From: Trachelipus rathkii
Taxonomy: Eukaryota; Arthropoda; Malacostraca; Isopoda; Trachelipodidae
Direction: 5' to 3'
Assembly (NCBI GenBank): GCA_015478945.1
Contig: JABUQX010018419.1
Span: forward strand, 52,501 to 106,365
DNA length: 53,865 nt
In this document: in pieces, positions 13,166 to 23,790 of the stretch
How positions within the stretch are numbered: position 1 is the first letter of the stretch
Layout of the letters: every line of letters starts with the position of its first letter
Translations under genes and position numbers: made by a program
Notes under the pieces: generated by a model
Databases searched by the model: none
Seen by the model: only the letters and a program-made list of their open reading frames with translations
What the model was told of the DNA's origin: nothing

Positions 13166-13599
13166 GGAGAATGGAAGAAGTAATAGTTGAGTGGTTATTA
13201 GGCGTGAGTTTAGTTTGTATGTATTAAGGTTGTGATATATTATATTATTATATTATATGTGCATATTGTTATATCGAGTAGAAGAGTAGAGATGAGAAAG
13301 TGATAGATTGTAAAGAGAATAGAGAAAAAGAGATAGTGTGTTTAGAATAAGGAGGTATAGTGAGAGAGAGAGAGAGTAGTAGAGTAGACAAAGTTTGATC
13401 ATCCCTATTAGCACTACGGATGCAGTTTATCCTACAGCTGCTACCTACATGACTTATCAGAGATCATTACTTGCTCTATATGAAGATCAACATCGTATCG
13501 CATTAAATTACATTATACGCTATTGCTTCTATTATGGAATGTATATGTGCGTCAGCTCCAATCTGATATATTAAAGCTGAAACTTCGCATCTCCTTCTC

Positions 13600-13930
13600 T
13601 TCTATATTTATCAATTCACTTTCATCCAACCAAGATTCTTATATACTACGCTAATCAAAGCAGAACGAATGTACTAAGACGAGCTTCGAATTCTGAATTT
13701 TATTCATGGATCGATTCATATACACAGCATCCTTTCCGCGGGCCATATCGCGAGTATAGAGATAACGATTTGTGATGTACCGCGATAGAGATGAAACTTG
13801 GGTTCTGTCCTATCGTGAGGTGAAATTGAAGTAAACTGATACTGATTGATATGAATATTAGTAGTTATCGGTAGATTGAGTACGTGAATGATATTTTTGG
13901 TAGAGATGAAATGTGAGTATCGTAATTGTG
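13600..13930 (+). repeat. Minisatellite region, inverted copy 2
   Basis: The stretch around 13,776-13,880 (gcgatagagatgaaac, then cctatcgtgaggtgaaattg, then ctgattgatatgaa) matches the reverse complement of 6,950-7,030 block by block. The preceding 13,610-13,700 also resembles the reverse complement of 7,050-7,140 (tttcatc-aaccaa, cgaatg, ttctgaa). So a unit of about 300 bp that includes the minisatellite is present twice in opposite orientation. Confidence 0.72.
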
Positions 13931-14199
13931 AGTATAATGTTTATAGAGTTTCTAGTTATCTTATGATAAATTCACTCATACCAATTCGTAGTAACGGCAC
14001 GTTATAAATACAACCATGTTTGGTATTATTGGAATTTATGAATACGAATATAGACCTAATGGTACTAATATAGGAATTTACATAGGTAGAACTAGTATTA
14101 AGGTATAAAATACAGCGTAAGAGATAATAATCATAGATGACTAAATTCTACCATCTTTTGTGGCTAGGACTATGTCTATCTTACTCACAGGAGGGAGAT

Positions 14200-15090
14200 A
14201 GTAATAATATACATTAATAGATATTTATATTATATTAGTTGTATATTATATATTATCTTATATATATTATTTAATTATCTATATAATTATTTTAAATTTT
14301 ATTTAATTATATATTATTATTATACATTATATTATTTTATTATTTATATTATTATTTATTATATTGATTATATTTAATTAATTTATTATTATTATATTTA
14401 ATTTAATTATTTATAATTTATATTTAATTATTAATATTTTTAACATTTAGTAAATATTAATACATGGTTATACCATTTTAGTAGTTACTGTAATATGTTA
14501 GTAAATATTAATTTATATTAGTAAAAAAAAAATTTATCCCATATTATTATTTTTTAGTAATATATATACACAAATAATTAAGTTATCTTAAAATGTTTAA
14601 TAATAATAATAATAATAATAATGAATAATATAATAATAATAATAATAATAAATATATAAAAATAATATAATTATATATTAAATAAATAAATATTAATAAA
14701 TTAAATTGAGATAATAGATAATAATGAATAATAATTACAACTAGTCGATCACGGCTAGACCAAGGAAACCGTAATATACGTATAACGATACTCGATAAAA
14801 ATAAATCGACACTAACAAGCGTGGAGCGCGCGCATGCTGGTGAAATAATAATATTTCGATAATCGAAAATAATAATTAATTATAAAGTATAATATATTAA
14901 TAATATAATTATAATATATAATAAATTAATATATTAAATAGTATAATAATATATAATAATATAATATAATTATAATATTATATAATATTATAATATTATA
15001 TATATGAATATAATATTAAATAAGAATATATTAATATATAAAAATATATAATAATAATATAATGTTATAGTTTAACTTCATGATTTTTAA
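14200..15090. repeat. AT-rich tract with TAA/ATT arrays
   Basis: About 900 bp of TA, TAA and ATT repeats, interrupted at 14,735-14,860 by a more complex segment with a short CpG-rich patch (gtggagcgcgcgcatgc). Confidence 0.88.
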
Positions 15091-15560
15091 TAATATAAGA
15101 AATGGTTGATGAGAATTATCCCTTTATTATTGTCACCGCGAGTTGTAATTCGCTGCCATTAAAAAATCGATCCTTGGCTTTGTCATGTAGCTCTGTGTGA
15201 GTCGTTCATAATTACATTATAGAAATTAATCAATAATGAGAATAAAAGACCATCGGAGATTTCAACGATAGGTTATCATAATATATCGATCTTGATATTA
15301 TGGAATGAGATCTTACACTAAGAGATGACACTTGATTCATTCTGCGAGAGATAATAGGTGATAGAGTAAAGTATCATGTCAGGCACACTCAAGGACTGAA
15401 ATACACGTGATGCTACAATTTGATTATGAGTATATAAGTATATGAAAATCTACTATATCTACAACTAGATATCTCCTTTATATAAGTACCTGATTTTGTA
15501 ACTCAGAAGCTTCCCGTTGGAACATAATTATGTTAGATATTTCTTATATATATAATATTT
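15091..15560. other. Unrecognised unique sequence
   Basis: No gene visible. A 15-base string, atcggagatttcaac, at 15,252 recurs at 15,768 and may mark a degraded duplicated segment. Confidence 0.4.
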
Positions 15561-15620
15561 AAAATTTATATAAATATATATTATATACACAAAGTAGACA
15601 TTACATCTAGTTTTGTGGGT

Positions 15621-15700
15621 TGAGGTATAGCTCAGAGTCGTAAAGATCTAGCAATTTGGTCCTCATTTTCAAACATTGCGGTGGTCAATCCCCGGAGAAG
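15621..15700 (+). repeat. tRNA-like SINE head
   Basis: The stretch carries a box A-like string (tatagctcag, 15,626-15,635) and, 45-50 bases on, a box B-like string (ggtggtcaatcc, 15,680-15,691), the spacing of an internal RNA polymerase III promoter. A clover-leaf is only partial: the acceptor 3' strand and a good D stem are missing. This favours a tRNA-derived SINE or tRNA pseudogene over a working tRNA. The downstream body is not recognised. Confidence 0.45.
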
Positions 15701-16050
15701 GGCAAGTATTTCTTTACCTTCAAACACTTATGTTCTTTGCTATTAATCTAAAATGAAAACTGGATTTATCGGAGATTTCAACCACTACATTTTATAGAAG
15801 GCAACGAGAGGAGATAAAGGACGAGCTGGACACTGTGTATAGTACGATATTTGCAGTCGAAACACGAAGATTGTCTTAGTAAATACTTGTTTAACTTGAT
15901 AGTCAATTTATTTAAATGGCTCAAATTAGAAAAGAGAACTTCTTGTCTCTCTGATAGTCATTTAGGTTTGATGATGTCCAAACTAGCGATAGAATCTAAC
16001 CAATGTTGGAAAATGCTCATATGGCTTAATAGATTCAAATTTAATAACTA
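15700..16050. other. Unrecognised sequence after the SINE head
   Basis: A 66-codon plus frame (15,851-16,051) is open but has no known motif. It may be the body of the SINE or unrelated DNA. Confidence 0.35.
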
Positions 16051-16190
16051 AACTATATATATAAAATATAATAAATATTATAATATAAATATAATAAATA
16101 TATTGAAATAATAATAAAATAATATATGAATCATAAGAATAATATAATAAGTATAATAAATATGTAGAATAAATATTTACATTCAAATTT

Positions 16191-16305
16191 AAATGTCAAT
16201 TAATGTTCTGTATAGATTAGGCATAGTTTATTGCCAAAAAATGGTAGTATACATACGGTTAATTATTTCTATCTCTTCGCAGTAGAATAAGAATGGGCCT
16301 AGTTC
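16191..16305 (+). repeat. Dispersed repeat A, copy 2
   Basis: Second copy of the element at 6,646-6,735, same orientation, again directly after an A/T-rich array (16,045-16,190). The conserved core ttgccaaaaaatgg starts at about 16,232. It is slightly longer than copy 1 because of small insertions. Confidence 0.75.
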
Positions 16306-17130
16306 TGGTTGTTCTGCGACGATGAGTAAAAATTGTTGCCACACGTGAGTTCCTGGTTAGAAGGATCTAGACCAGTGCAGCGGGTGGGTAGGAGTGAGGT
16401 CACGTGATAGTATATCTATTGAATTATTATTAGGTCTTGCTGCTATGTATACTTCATGTATTATTTATCTTACATTTCGGGGTTTTTTACGGTAGTATTA
16501 CTTTTATATATATGCTGGGTAATTTTGAGGTATTTTTCGGATTCTATCTTCAAAAAAATTAAAAGAGACTTGGGGTCATTTATTGTCCAGGTTTTATCCT
16601 TTCCGAACAGGACCTCATCGGGCTGAGAGCTATTGGTTTCTGGGTGATTTGCGCCGGTCGTTGTTTGTCGTTATTTTCGTCCGCTCTTTTATTCTACAGC
16701 TATGTGGGCCGTTAGAGGAGCGCGCAAATGCAAGTATCAAATCTAACAGACCGATTCTTCTGTTCCAGGATTGAATATTAAAAATAAGCATATGTTCAAC
16801 GTGTTAACGAAGAAAAAGTTTAGATTGTGATCCTAGATTCGTGCTTTATCCGTTAATTGATTATTGGCTCTCTCTCTATCTGCGTGCGTCTTCTCGTCTT
16901 TCACGTGCGGTCGTTCATGCGCCTCTCTTACTCTCTCTCTCTCGTTTCCTCGTCTCTCTCTCTTTTCAGTCATGCTCAGCCTCAATCCTCGTTCCTCATT
17001 CATGCTTTTTATTTTCTCTCTCCGGGTTTTACTATTCTCATTATACCGTTTTGCTCTATTCTTTCCTCTGAAAGAGAAAAGATCGATTATACTTTGGAGA
17101 CATTTAACAATTTAAACATTTAGGTTCGCA
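16306..17130. other. Unrecognised sequence with T+C-rich segment
   Basis: No gene recognised. The part 16,861-17,060 is pyrimidine-rich, which explains three overlapping Ser/Leu-rich open frames in different phases. The 63-codon frame at 16,583-16,774 has no known motif. Confidence 0.45.
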
Positions 17131-17184
17131 ATTTGCAGACGGTGGAATCAATTAATTATAAAATCTTTTATTGTTTTACTTCGA

Positions 17185-17880
17185 TACATATATATATATA
17201 TATTATATATTTATTCATTATTTTTTTATTTTATATACCTAATATTATATATATATATATTATATATATATATATACTATATATAATTAATATATATAAT
17301 AATATATATATATATAATATAATTATATATATATAATACTTATATTATATATATTAATCCATATTTTATCCAATGGATGGACGGACGATATATTCTGTGT
17401 ATATCCTCATACTTATATATATTCAACTGCGTTGAAGTTAAAACGTATGTCGCACAACGACAGTTAAAGTAATGAACTAAAAAAATTTGAGAAATTTAAA
17501 ATTTTTACCTGTTTTTGTAAATAAGAACCACGAAAAAAGAAGAATGATATTATCTGAAAAAGCAGCTTCACTGATTATTTATTATATAATATATATATTA
17601 TATGTATTATATATATATATAGTATATATATATAGTATATATAATAATATATATTATAGCTTATATATATATATAATCCTATTATAGTATATATATATAA
17701 TATAATACTATAGTACTAATATTACAATATGACGAGCTATACATATACATATGATAATTATACTAATTATATATATATTTATAGTATCCTATTTAATAAT
17801 ATATATATGATATTATATATATATATTATATAATATTATTATTATATACTATATATTTATATATATATATATAGTAATAT
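17185..17880. repeat. Imperfect TA arrays
   Basis: TA-rich arrays at 17,185-17,355 and 17,580-17,880, separated by about 200 bp of AT-rich unique sequence. Confidence 0.9.
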
Positions 17881-18079
17881 TACCTTATTAATAACAATAT
17901 CATATACTGGGATATTGGTTTAAAACCACAATCTATCACGATCCATATCCTCAAAACTACAATATCGCTTGCAGTGGAAATAGAATAATTGTTGGAATCC
18001 AAAAAATTTATTGGTGAGAGTACTTGTAAAAAAAAAAAAAAAAAAAAGGTAGAGGAAGAAGAAAAAGGTATTACACGGC

Positions 18080-18325
18080 AAATGTAGGGGGCTCGGAGCC
18101 GACGGGGAACACAGGGGTGGATCGTTTTCCATACCCCGTAAGGGAGGGGTGGAGGAACCCCCCGCGACACCCAAATATCCAAAGAGCGGGGGTTCCGGAA
18201 GACCCTCCCCGGAGGGGGAAATTAGTCCTACCGCGTAGTTCCCCGGAAGGCCGAGAGCCCGACTCCTGCCATCGGGTGCGGTATACCCTTGGGTATTCTT
18301 TAGTAAGAAAAAAAAAACCAAAATA
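18080..18325 (+). repeat. GC-rich dispersed repeat B, copy 1 (SINE-like)
   Basis: About 235 bp of markedly GC-rich sequence in AT-rich surroundings. It starts with gctcggagccgacggggaac, has an internal cgcgacacccaa block, a ccgagagcccgactcctgcc block, and ends with cggtatacccttgggtattc followed by a short A-rich tail. Copies at 28,089 and 43,815 share start, end and tail in the same orientation. A defined 5' head and A-rich 3' tail suggest a retroposed SINE-like unit. The cccgactcc string resembles a Pol III box B, but it lies unusually far downstream. All copies are open in a plus frame, probably by chance. Confidence 0.75.
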
Positions 18326-18409
18326 ATAGTAAAGTCTATTTTTAACGAGTAACCAATAAATAGTCTCTAAATAGGCTCTCTAATCATAGTACTATAAAAT
18401 TATTTCGAA

Positions 18410-18562
18410 TAATTTTTTTATTTTTTTTTTATTTTTTTACGTTTTCTTATCTAAAATTTAACCAGATTCCAAAAATGGATTTCCCTTTTCGCTTGTAGCA
18501 TTGTATTTTTTGAGATTTTTTTTTTTTTTTTTTTTTGTTTTTTTTTTTTTTTTTTTTTTTTA
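18410..18562. repeat. Poly-T rich stretch
   Basis: Several T runs of 8-22 bases with few interruptions just before the G+T-rich block. It could be the reverse-strand poly-A tail of a retroposed sequence. Confidence 0.85.
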
Positions 18563-18594
18563 CATTTTCCGCACTAAAATTGGGCGTACATTTG

Positions 18595-21500
18595 CCAGGG
18601 CGACTGGTATTTTCTCTTGTTGTCTGCGCTGTTTATGTTGTTTGTGTTGGTTTGGTTTGTGTGGTGGGTTTAAGTGTTTTTGGAATATGATTTGAGTTTG
18701 CTTGCGTTTAAATCGGAAGATCTGTCACTCTATATTTATGTCTTTACAAACTTGTAGTTGACATTAAGTTTTGTATATTATTTGTGGTGTTAGAAATGTA
18801 AGGATTTTATATATTTTGTCATTAGTGTGTGCGCTGAATTTTGTTTCGCTGGGTTAGTTGTGATAGTGGGTTTGATATTATAGTAAAGTGATTGGTATGT
18901 TATGCGATGTGGTTTTGTGCTTGTTATCTGTGTGTTTCTCGATCTTATGAGTTTCTGTTTGTGGGGTTAGTATAATTTTGTTTTTCTCTAGTAGGAGTGT
19001 AGTTGTTTCTGTTTATTGTGTCGCGAACATGATTAGTTGATCGTTTGTGTTACGGTAGTGTGTCGGTACGATGTCGACGTCTATGGTATATTGTTTTACC
19101 TATATACGTGGTGTTGTTTTATGTTGTAATGGTTGGGTGTGTAAATGTTGTTTTGGTAGTTTGTGGTGTGGGGGGGGTTTGGTTGGGTTGTTTGGGGTAG
19201 GGTTTTTTCTGGGTGTTATGTGTGAGAGTGTTTTGTATGTTTATGGTTTGATGGTGTGGTTATTGGTTAGTGGGGTGGTGGTGTTTAGTTTGTTTCGTTA
19301 TGTTGTGTTGTGTTGTTTTTGTTTTGGTGTTGGTAGTGTTTTATGTATGTTTGTTTGGATGTCTGGTCGTTGGTGGTATGTATTTGATGGTGGTCTTGGG
19401 TTATTTAAGGTAGTTAGGTGTTGTTAGGTGATTTGGTAGTGTTTGGTGTTTGTGTTGATTTTGTAGGTGTGTCTGTATGTTGAGTGTTTATCGTAGAGTT
19501 ATTGTGATTGTTATTGGAGGTTTGGTTTTGGAGATGTTTGAAGTGTATATGTGGAGATTTGATTGGTGTTAGTTGTGATTTGGAGGTTTTGTGGTTGTGA
19601 TGTTTACGGTGTGTGTGATGGTTTTTTGGTTTAGGTGGTGTGGTTGATTTTTTATGAGTGTTGGTATATTTATTCATGGGATGGTGTATTTGTTTTGTGC
19701 ATCAAGGTCAATAGCCCTATTGTTCGCTTGTTTTTATTTTGGCTTTTTTCAGGGATTATTTATATGTTGATAGGTTGGGTCTGTTTGGGTGTTTTGGTGT
19801 ATCAGGTTATGTTTGATGGGTGTGTGGTTTGTTTAGTAGTTATTTGGTTGTGGGTGTTGTTTTTTTTTTGTTTGTGGTTGTGTATATCTGTGTTTGTGTG
19901 TGATTGAGTGATTTGATTTGTGTGTATTATGTTGTTGTGTAGTATTGGGGTTTTGTGGGTGTGTTTGGTATATGGGTGAGATTATTACTTACTTATAGTT
20001 GGATGTTATTGTGGAGAGTTTTCGATTGTGTGTTTGAGTATTTGTTCTGTTGTTTTTTGTAGTGCGTGTGTGTGTTATTTGGATCTGGTGTGATGGGTTG
20101 TTTTGTTATTGTTGTGGTGGTTATTTGTGTTTTGTTATTGGGTTGGGTTTATGTTTGTTGTATTGTAATTATTTATTGGTAGGTGTTGGTTGTGGGTGTT
20201 TGGTTGTGGTTGTGAGGTGTTTTTTGTGTGTTTTTAATGGAGTTGGGGTGTGGGTTTTGCGGTTGCGGTGTTGTAGTGTTGTTTGTGTGGTATGTCGTGT
20301 TGGATTGGGTACTAGTAGGTGTTGTTGGAGACGATTATGTTTTATGGATTTGGTTATGTGCTTAGTTGGGTCGTTGCTGAGTTGGGTTTTTGTTGTCTGT
20401 GTTGTGGTCCGTTTCCGTGTAGTATGGGTTGTTGTTGAGGGGTGTGTTGTTGGGGTTGTGGTGTATATGTTTGGTTGTTTGGGCGTGGTTTGTTTTTTTT
20501 GTGGGTTGTGTTGTTTAGGTGTGCTGTTTTGATGTATGTTGGTTGGTGGGATGTGTGGGTTTGGGTTTGTTGTTGTGTGTGGTGGTGGTGGTTTTTGGTG
20601 TTTTATTTTGTATATGTTGGTTGGGTGTTGTTTCGTGTAGGTTGTGTAGCTTATAGGTTGTGTGTAGTGCTTGTTGAGTTGGTGAGGGTGTGGTTTTGTG
20701 TTATGTTTGGGTTGTTTTTTGTTTGTGGTTGTTGTCCTCAGTCTTTGTTCATGTCCAATTTTTCCTCTGTGTGTGTTGGTTGTGTTTTTAGGGTGTGTGC
20801 GTGTGATTGGTATGGTGTTAGCTGTTAGAGTGATCTTCGTTGTGGTGTGGGGTGGGTGTTGTCGTATTTTATTTGAGTGTTTTGTGTGTGTTGCTGCTTG
20901 TTATTTAGTAGGTTTTTGAGTGGCTTCGGGTTTTGTAGTAGTGGTTGTTGCGATCGGTGTATTTGTTGTGGTTTAGTTGTGTGTGTTTTGTGTGTTATTT
21001 AGGTGTGCTTCGTTGTTGGTTTTTTGTGGTTTAGACTGATGTGTGTTGGTTTGAGCATTTGTTATTATGTTGTGTTGGTTTTTCGTTTGTTTTGGTGGCG
21101 GTGGTGGGGGGTTATGGTGTGTGTTAGTCGGTTGTGGTAGTTGGTGTAGGTCTGAGTGATTTCTGTTTTGGTGTAGTTAGTATGCCTTTTGATGGCAGTT
21201 TGTTTGCTATATATAGTGTGTTTGGTCTTTTTTTGCGGGTCGATTTTTATTTTTTTGTTATTGAGTGTTTATCTATGTGCGTCAGGTTGTTAGCTGGTAT
21301 ATACTAGGGGTGGCGTATGAGTGTGTGATTGGGGGAATTTGTTGAGTGGTTGGTCCTTGCGTGAGTTCACTTTTTGGGTGGTGTGGTGTGTGTAGATGTG
21401 TGGTATGGAGAATGAATTACAGTATACTTATATTTTAAAACTGAAATATATCGTCTGGTGGTTTGCGTTGTTTGAGTTTAGTGGGTAGGTATACTTATTC

Positions 21501-21850
21501 CTGTTTTATGTTTCTTGTGTGTAGTTTGGTTTTCTGTGTGAGATTGTGTTTTGTATTGATTGTATGATAGTTTGCGTGGTAGTGTTTATGGCGCGTTTAT
21601 TGGTGGTTGGTGTTGTTGCTGTGGTCCGTTTGTTTCGTGTGTTGCCGTTATTGTTGTTGTTGGTAGTTGTGGTTGAGTTGAGTGTGTTGTTAGATTTGTG
21701 GTTGTTGTGTCATGTTATTGTTGTATTGAGTGAGTTGGTAATTGTGGGTTATGGTTGGTTGTTGTTAGGTGGTGTTTTTGGTGTTGGTGCTTTCTTTGGT
21801 GGTTTGATTTTTGGTTGGGTGTTGTGTTTTTTTGTATGAGGTTGTGTGTG
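18595..21850. other. Large G+T-rich (keto-skewed) block
   Basis: About 3.25 kb in which the plus strand is nearly only G and T; the 60 bases from 20,101 contain four A and no C. It is not a clean tandem repeat: tg, ttg, gggtt and tgtg words are shuffled without a fixed period. Because all stop codons contain A, long plus-strand frames appear (for example 19,071-19,427 and 20,050-20,532), but they encode Val/Leu/Cys/Gly/Trp/Phe low complexity in several phases and are not genes. A-rich exceptions lie near 19,700-19,740 and 21,410-21,460. Confidence 0.9.
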
Positions 21851-21949
21851 TTGGGTTTGTTTTGAATTTACTAAAAAAATTTAAAGAATTCACAATGTAT
21901 ATAACCTTACCTTTTTAATATTGACTTTGACTTTCTTTGGTTTTTTGCA

Positions 21950-23335
21950 TTTTGTTTTAGCTGGTAACGATCTTGTTTCTGTTTTTATTTTCCAGAAAAA
22001 TCGACTCTAGCTCCAGCCTGCAATTCCTTCTACTTGCTCTTCTCTTTTTTATTTTCTCTTTTTCGTCTCTTTCTTCTTTTTTTTTGGCTTTCTTTGTTGT
22101 TTTTTTTGTCCTTGGTTTTTTTTGTCTTATTTTCTCTCTCCTCTCTGATATCTTGTTTTTTCTTTTGACGTATCTGTGTCTGTTGTTTTCATGCTTCTGC
22201 TGCACTTGTGTTGTTGGCGCTTTCCTTCTATTTTGGTTTAGGTCTTTCTTTTCGTTTACCCTCTGTTTTGGGTTTTCTTTTTTGATTCTTCTTTCTTTTC
22301 TATTCTTGTTTTCTGTTTTTGTCTTTTTTCTTTGGGACATTATTGCATGGTTTCTTTCTGCGTGGTGTTCTTGTTATTCTTTTTCTTTTTTTTTTTTTCT
22401 CGGTGTGTATTATCTTTGTTGTTATTTTTCCTCGTTCTTTTCTTCTCTCTTTTGTTTTTTTTTGCTTTCTTGTTTTTTGTTTCTTTCTTTCTTTCGTTGT
22501 TGCGTTTTTCTTCTTCTTTTCTATATTCAGCTCGTGCTGTGTGTCTTTTCTTGCAGCCCTTGTCTTCAGGTTGCTCCGCCCTTAATCGTTGTCTTCAACG
22601 TCGACCGCCTCGTGCTTTTCCTTCCTGATTCCTCTCCGCGTTGGCCGGGTCTAGCTCTCGAAGGGCTTAACCCTCTTTTTTTTCTCGCAATTGTGAGAAC
22701 AGCTCTTTTGGGCTCTTCTAACTTCCCGTTTTCTGCCGGTCTGCAATTTTTCACAATTGTCTCCCACCTTTTGCTTTTCCTCCCTGTCTTATTGTCTTGT
22801 CGTGCTGTCTGCTGTCTTATCCTCTGTTCGGCAGCCTGTTTTTCAAGCACTTTCCCTTGTGTCCTCTAGGGTTCCCGAGCTTTTCTCCTCTCGCGGCTCT
22901 TTCACTTCTTTCTTGTTCTTTCTGCTTTTTGCGTTCTCGCGGCGCGTCTGCAGTTCTCTTCCGTGGTTTCACCACGCGGTCTGGGCTTGTGCACTTGATT
23001 GGTTTTCTGCTTCTCTTTCACCCTTTTCCTCTGTGCTGGGGGGGCGTACCGTCCCGTCGTCTGCTTGTATCTCTGTTTGTTCGTTTTGCTCTATTTTGGG
23101 CTTTCGGGCTCTTGATTTACTCTTATCCTGCTTGCTGTCTCTGACCTTCGCTGGGTGTTGTCCGTTTGGTTGGGTTTGCTCGTTCCTCGGGTTTTTTGGT
23201 TGTGATGTTGTGGTAGGATAAGTTGTTCTGTCTTCCTTTGCTTTGTTCTTTTGTTTTGCGTGTGTTTCTTTGTTCTTCGGTTGGGTTTTCTTAGTAAATA
23301 TAATAGTTGTTTTGTTAATTTCGTTCAATGGTGTT
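21950..23335. other. T+C-rich (pyrimidine-skewed) block
   Basis: About 1.4 kb of pyrimidine-rich plus strand that follows the G+T block after about 100 bp of normal sequence. The first half is T-dominated with ttctttt words; the second half (22,540-23,200) has more C and G. The 298-codon frame at 21,973-22,869 encodes Phe/Leu/Ser/Cys low complexity with no domain, and overlapping frames in other phases are open too, so no gene is called. Confidence 0.88.
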
Positions 23336-23349
23336 GTGTGGCGGTTGTT

Positions 23350-23790
23350 TCTTTTCCTTTTTTATATTATATTTTATATATGTATAACTTATATATAAGT
23401 TGTAATTTACATTAAAAAAGTAAAATAGTTATATTTTCGGTTATATAATTTAACATTGGATGCACAACGGGTAATTAAATATATTCTATATTATACATAT
23501 ATAATTATATATATATTAATTTATAATTATACTTAAGTATATATTATATAATTGATATATTATATATATTATTATAGTATATATATTATTATATATATAG
23601 TATATATTATAGTATAGTATATTTATATATATATAGATATATATAGTTGTATATATAATATTATATATTAATATATAGTATAAAGAGTTTATATATATTA
23701 TTATATTATATATATATAGTTTATGATATATATATATAATTTATATATATATAAGTATTATATATATATGGATATATATCAGTAATCGTA
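23350..23790. repeat. Imperfect TA array
   Basis: About 440 bp of TA-rich repeats with tagt interruptions. Confidence 0.93.

Noticed and set aside
19071..20919. Several 70-160 codon plus-strand frames
   Set aside because: The strand nearly lacks A, so stop codons are rare; products are Val/Leu/Cys/Gly/Trp strings in overlapping phases.
21973..22869. 298-codon open frame
   Set aside because: Phe/Leu/Ser/Cys low complexity caused by the pyrimidine-rich strand; other phases are open as well and no domain is visible.
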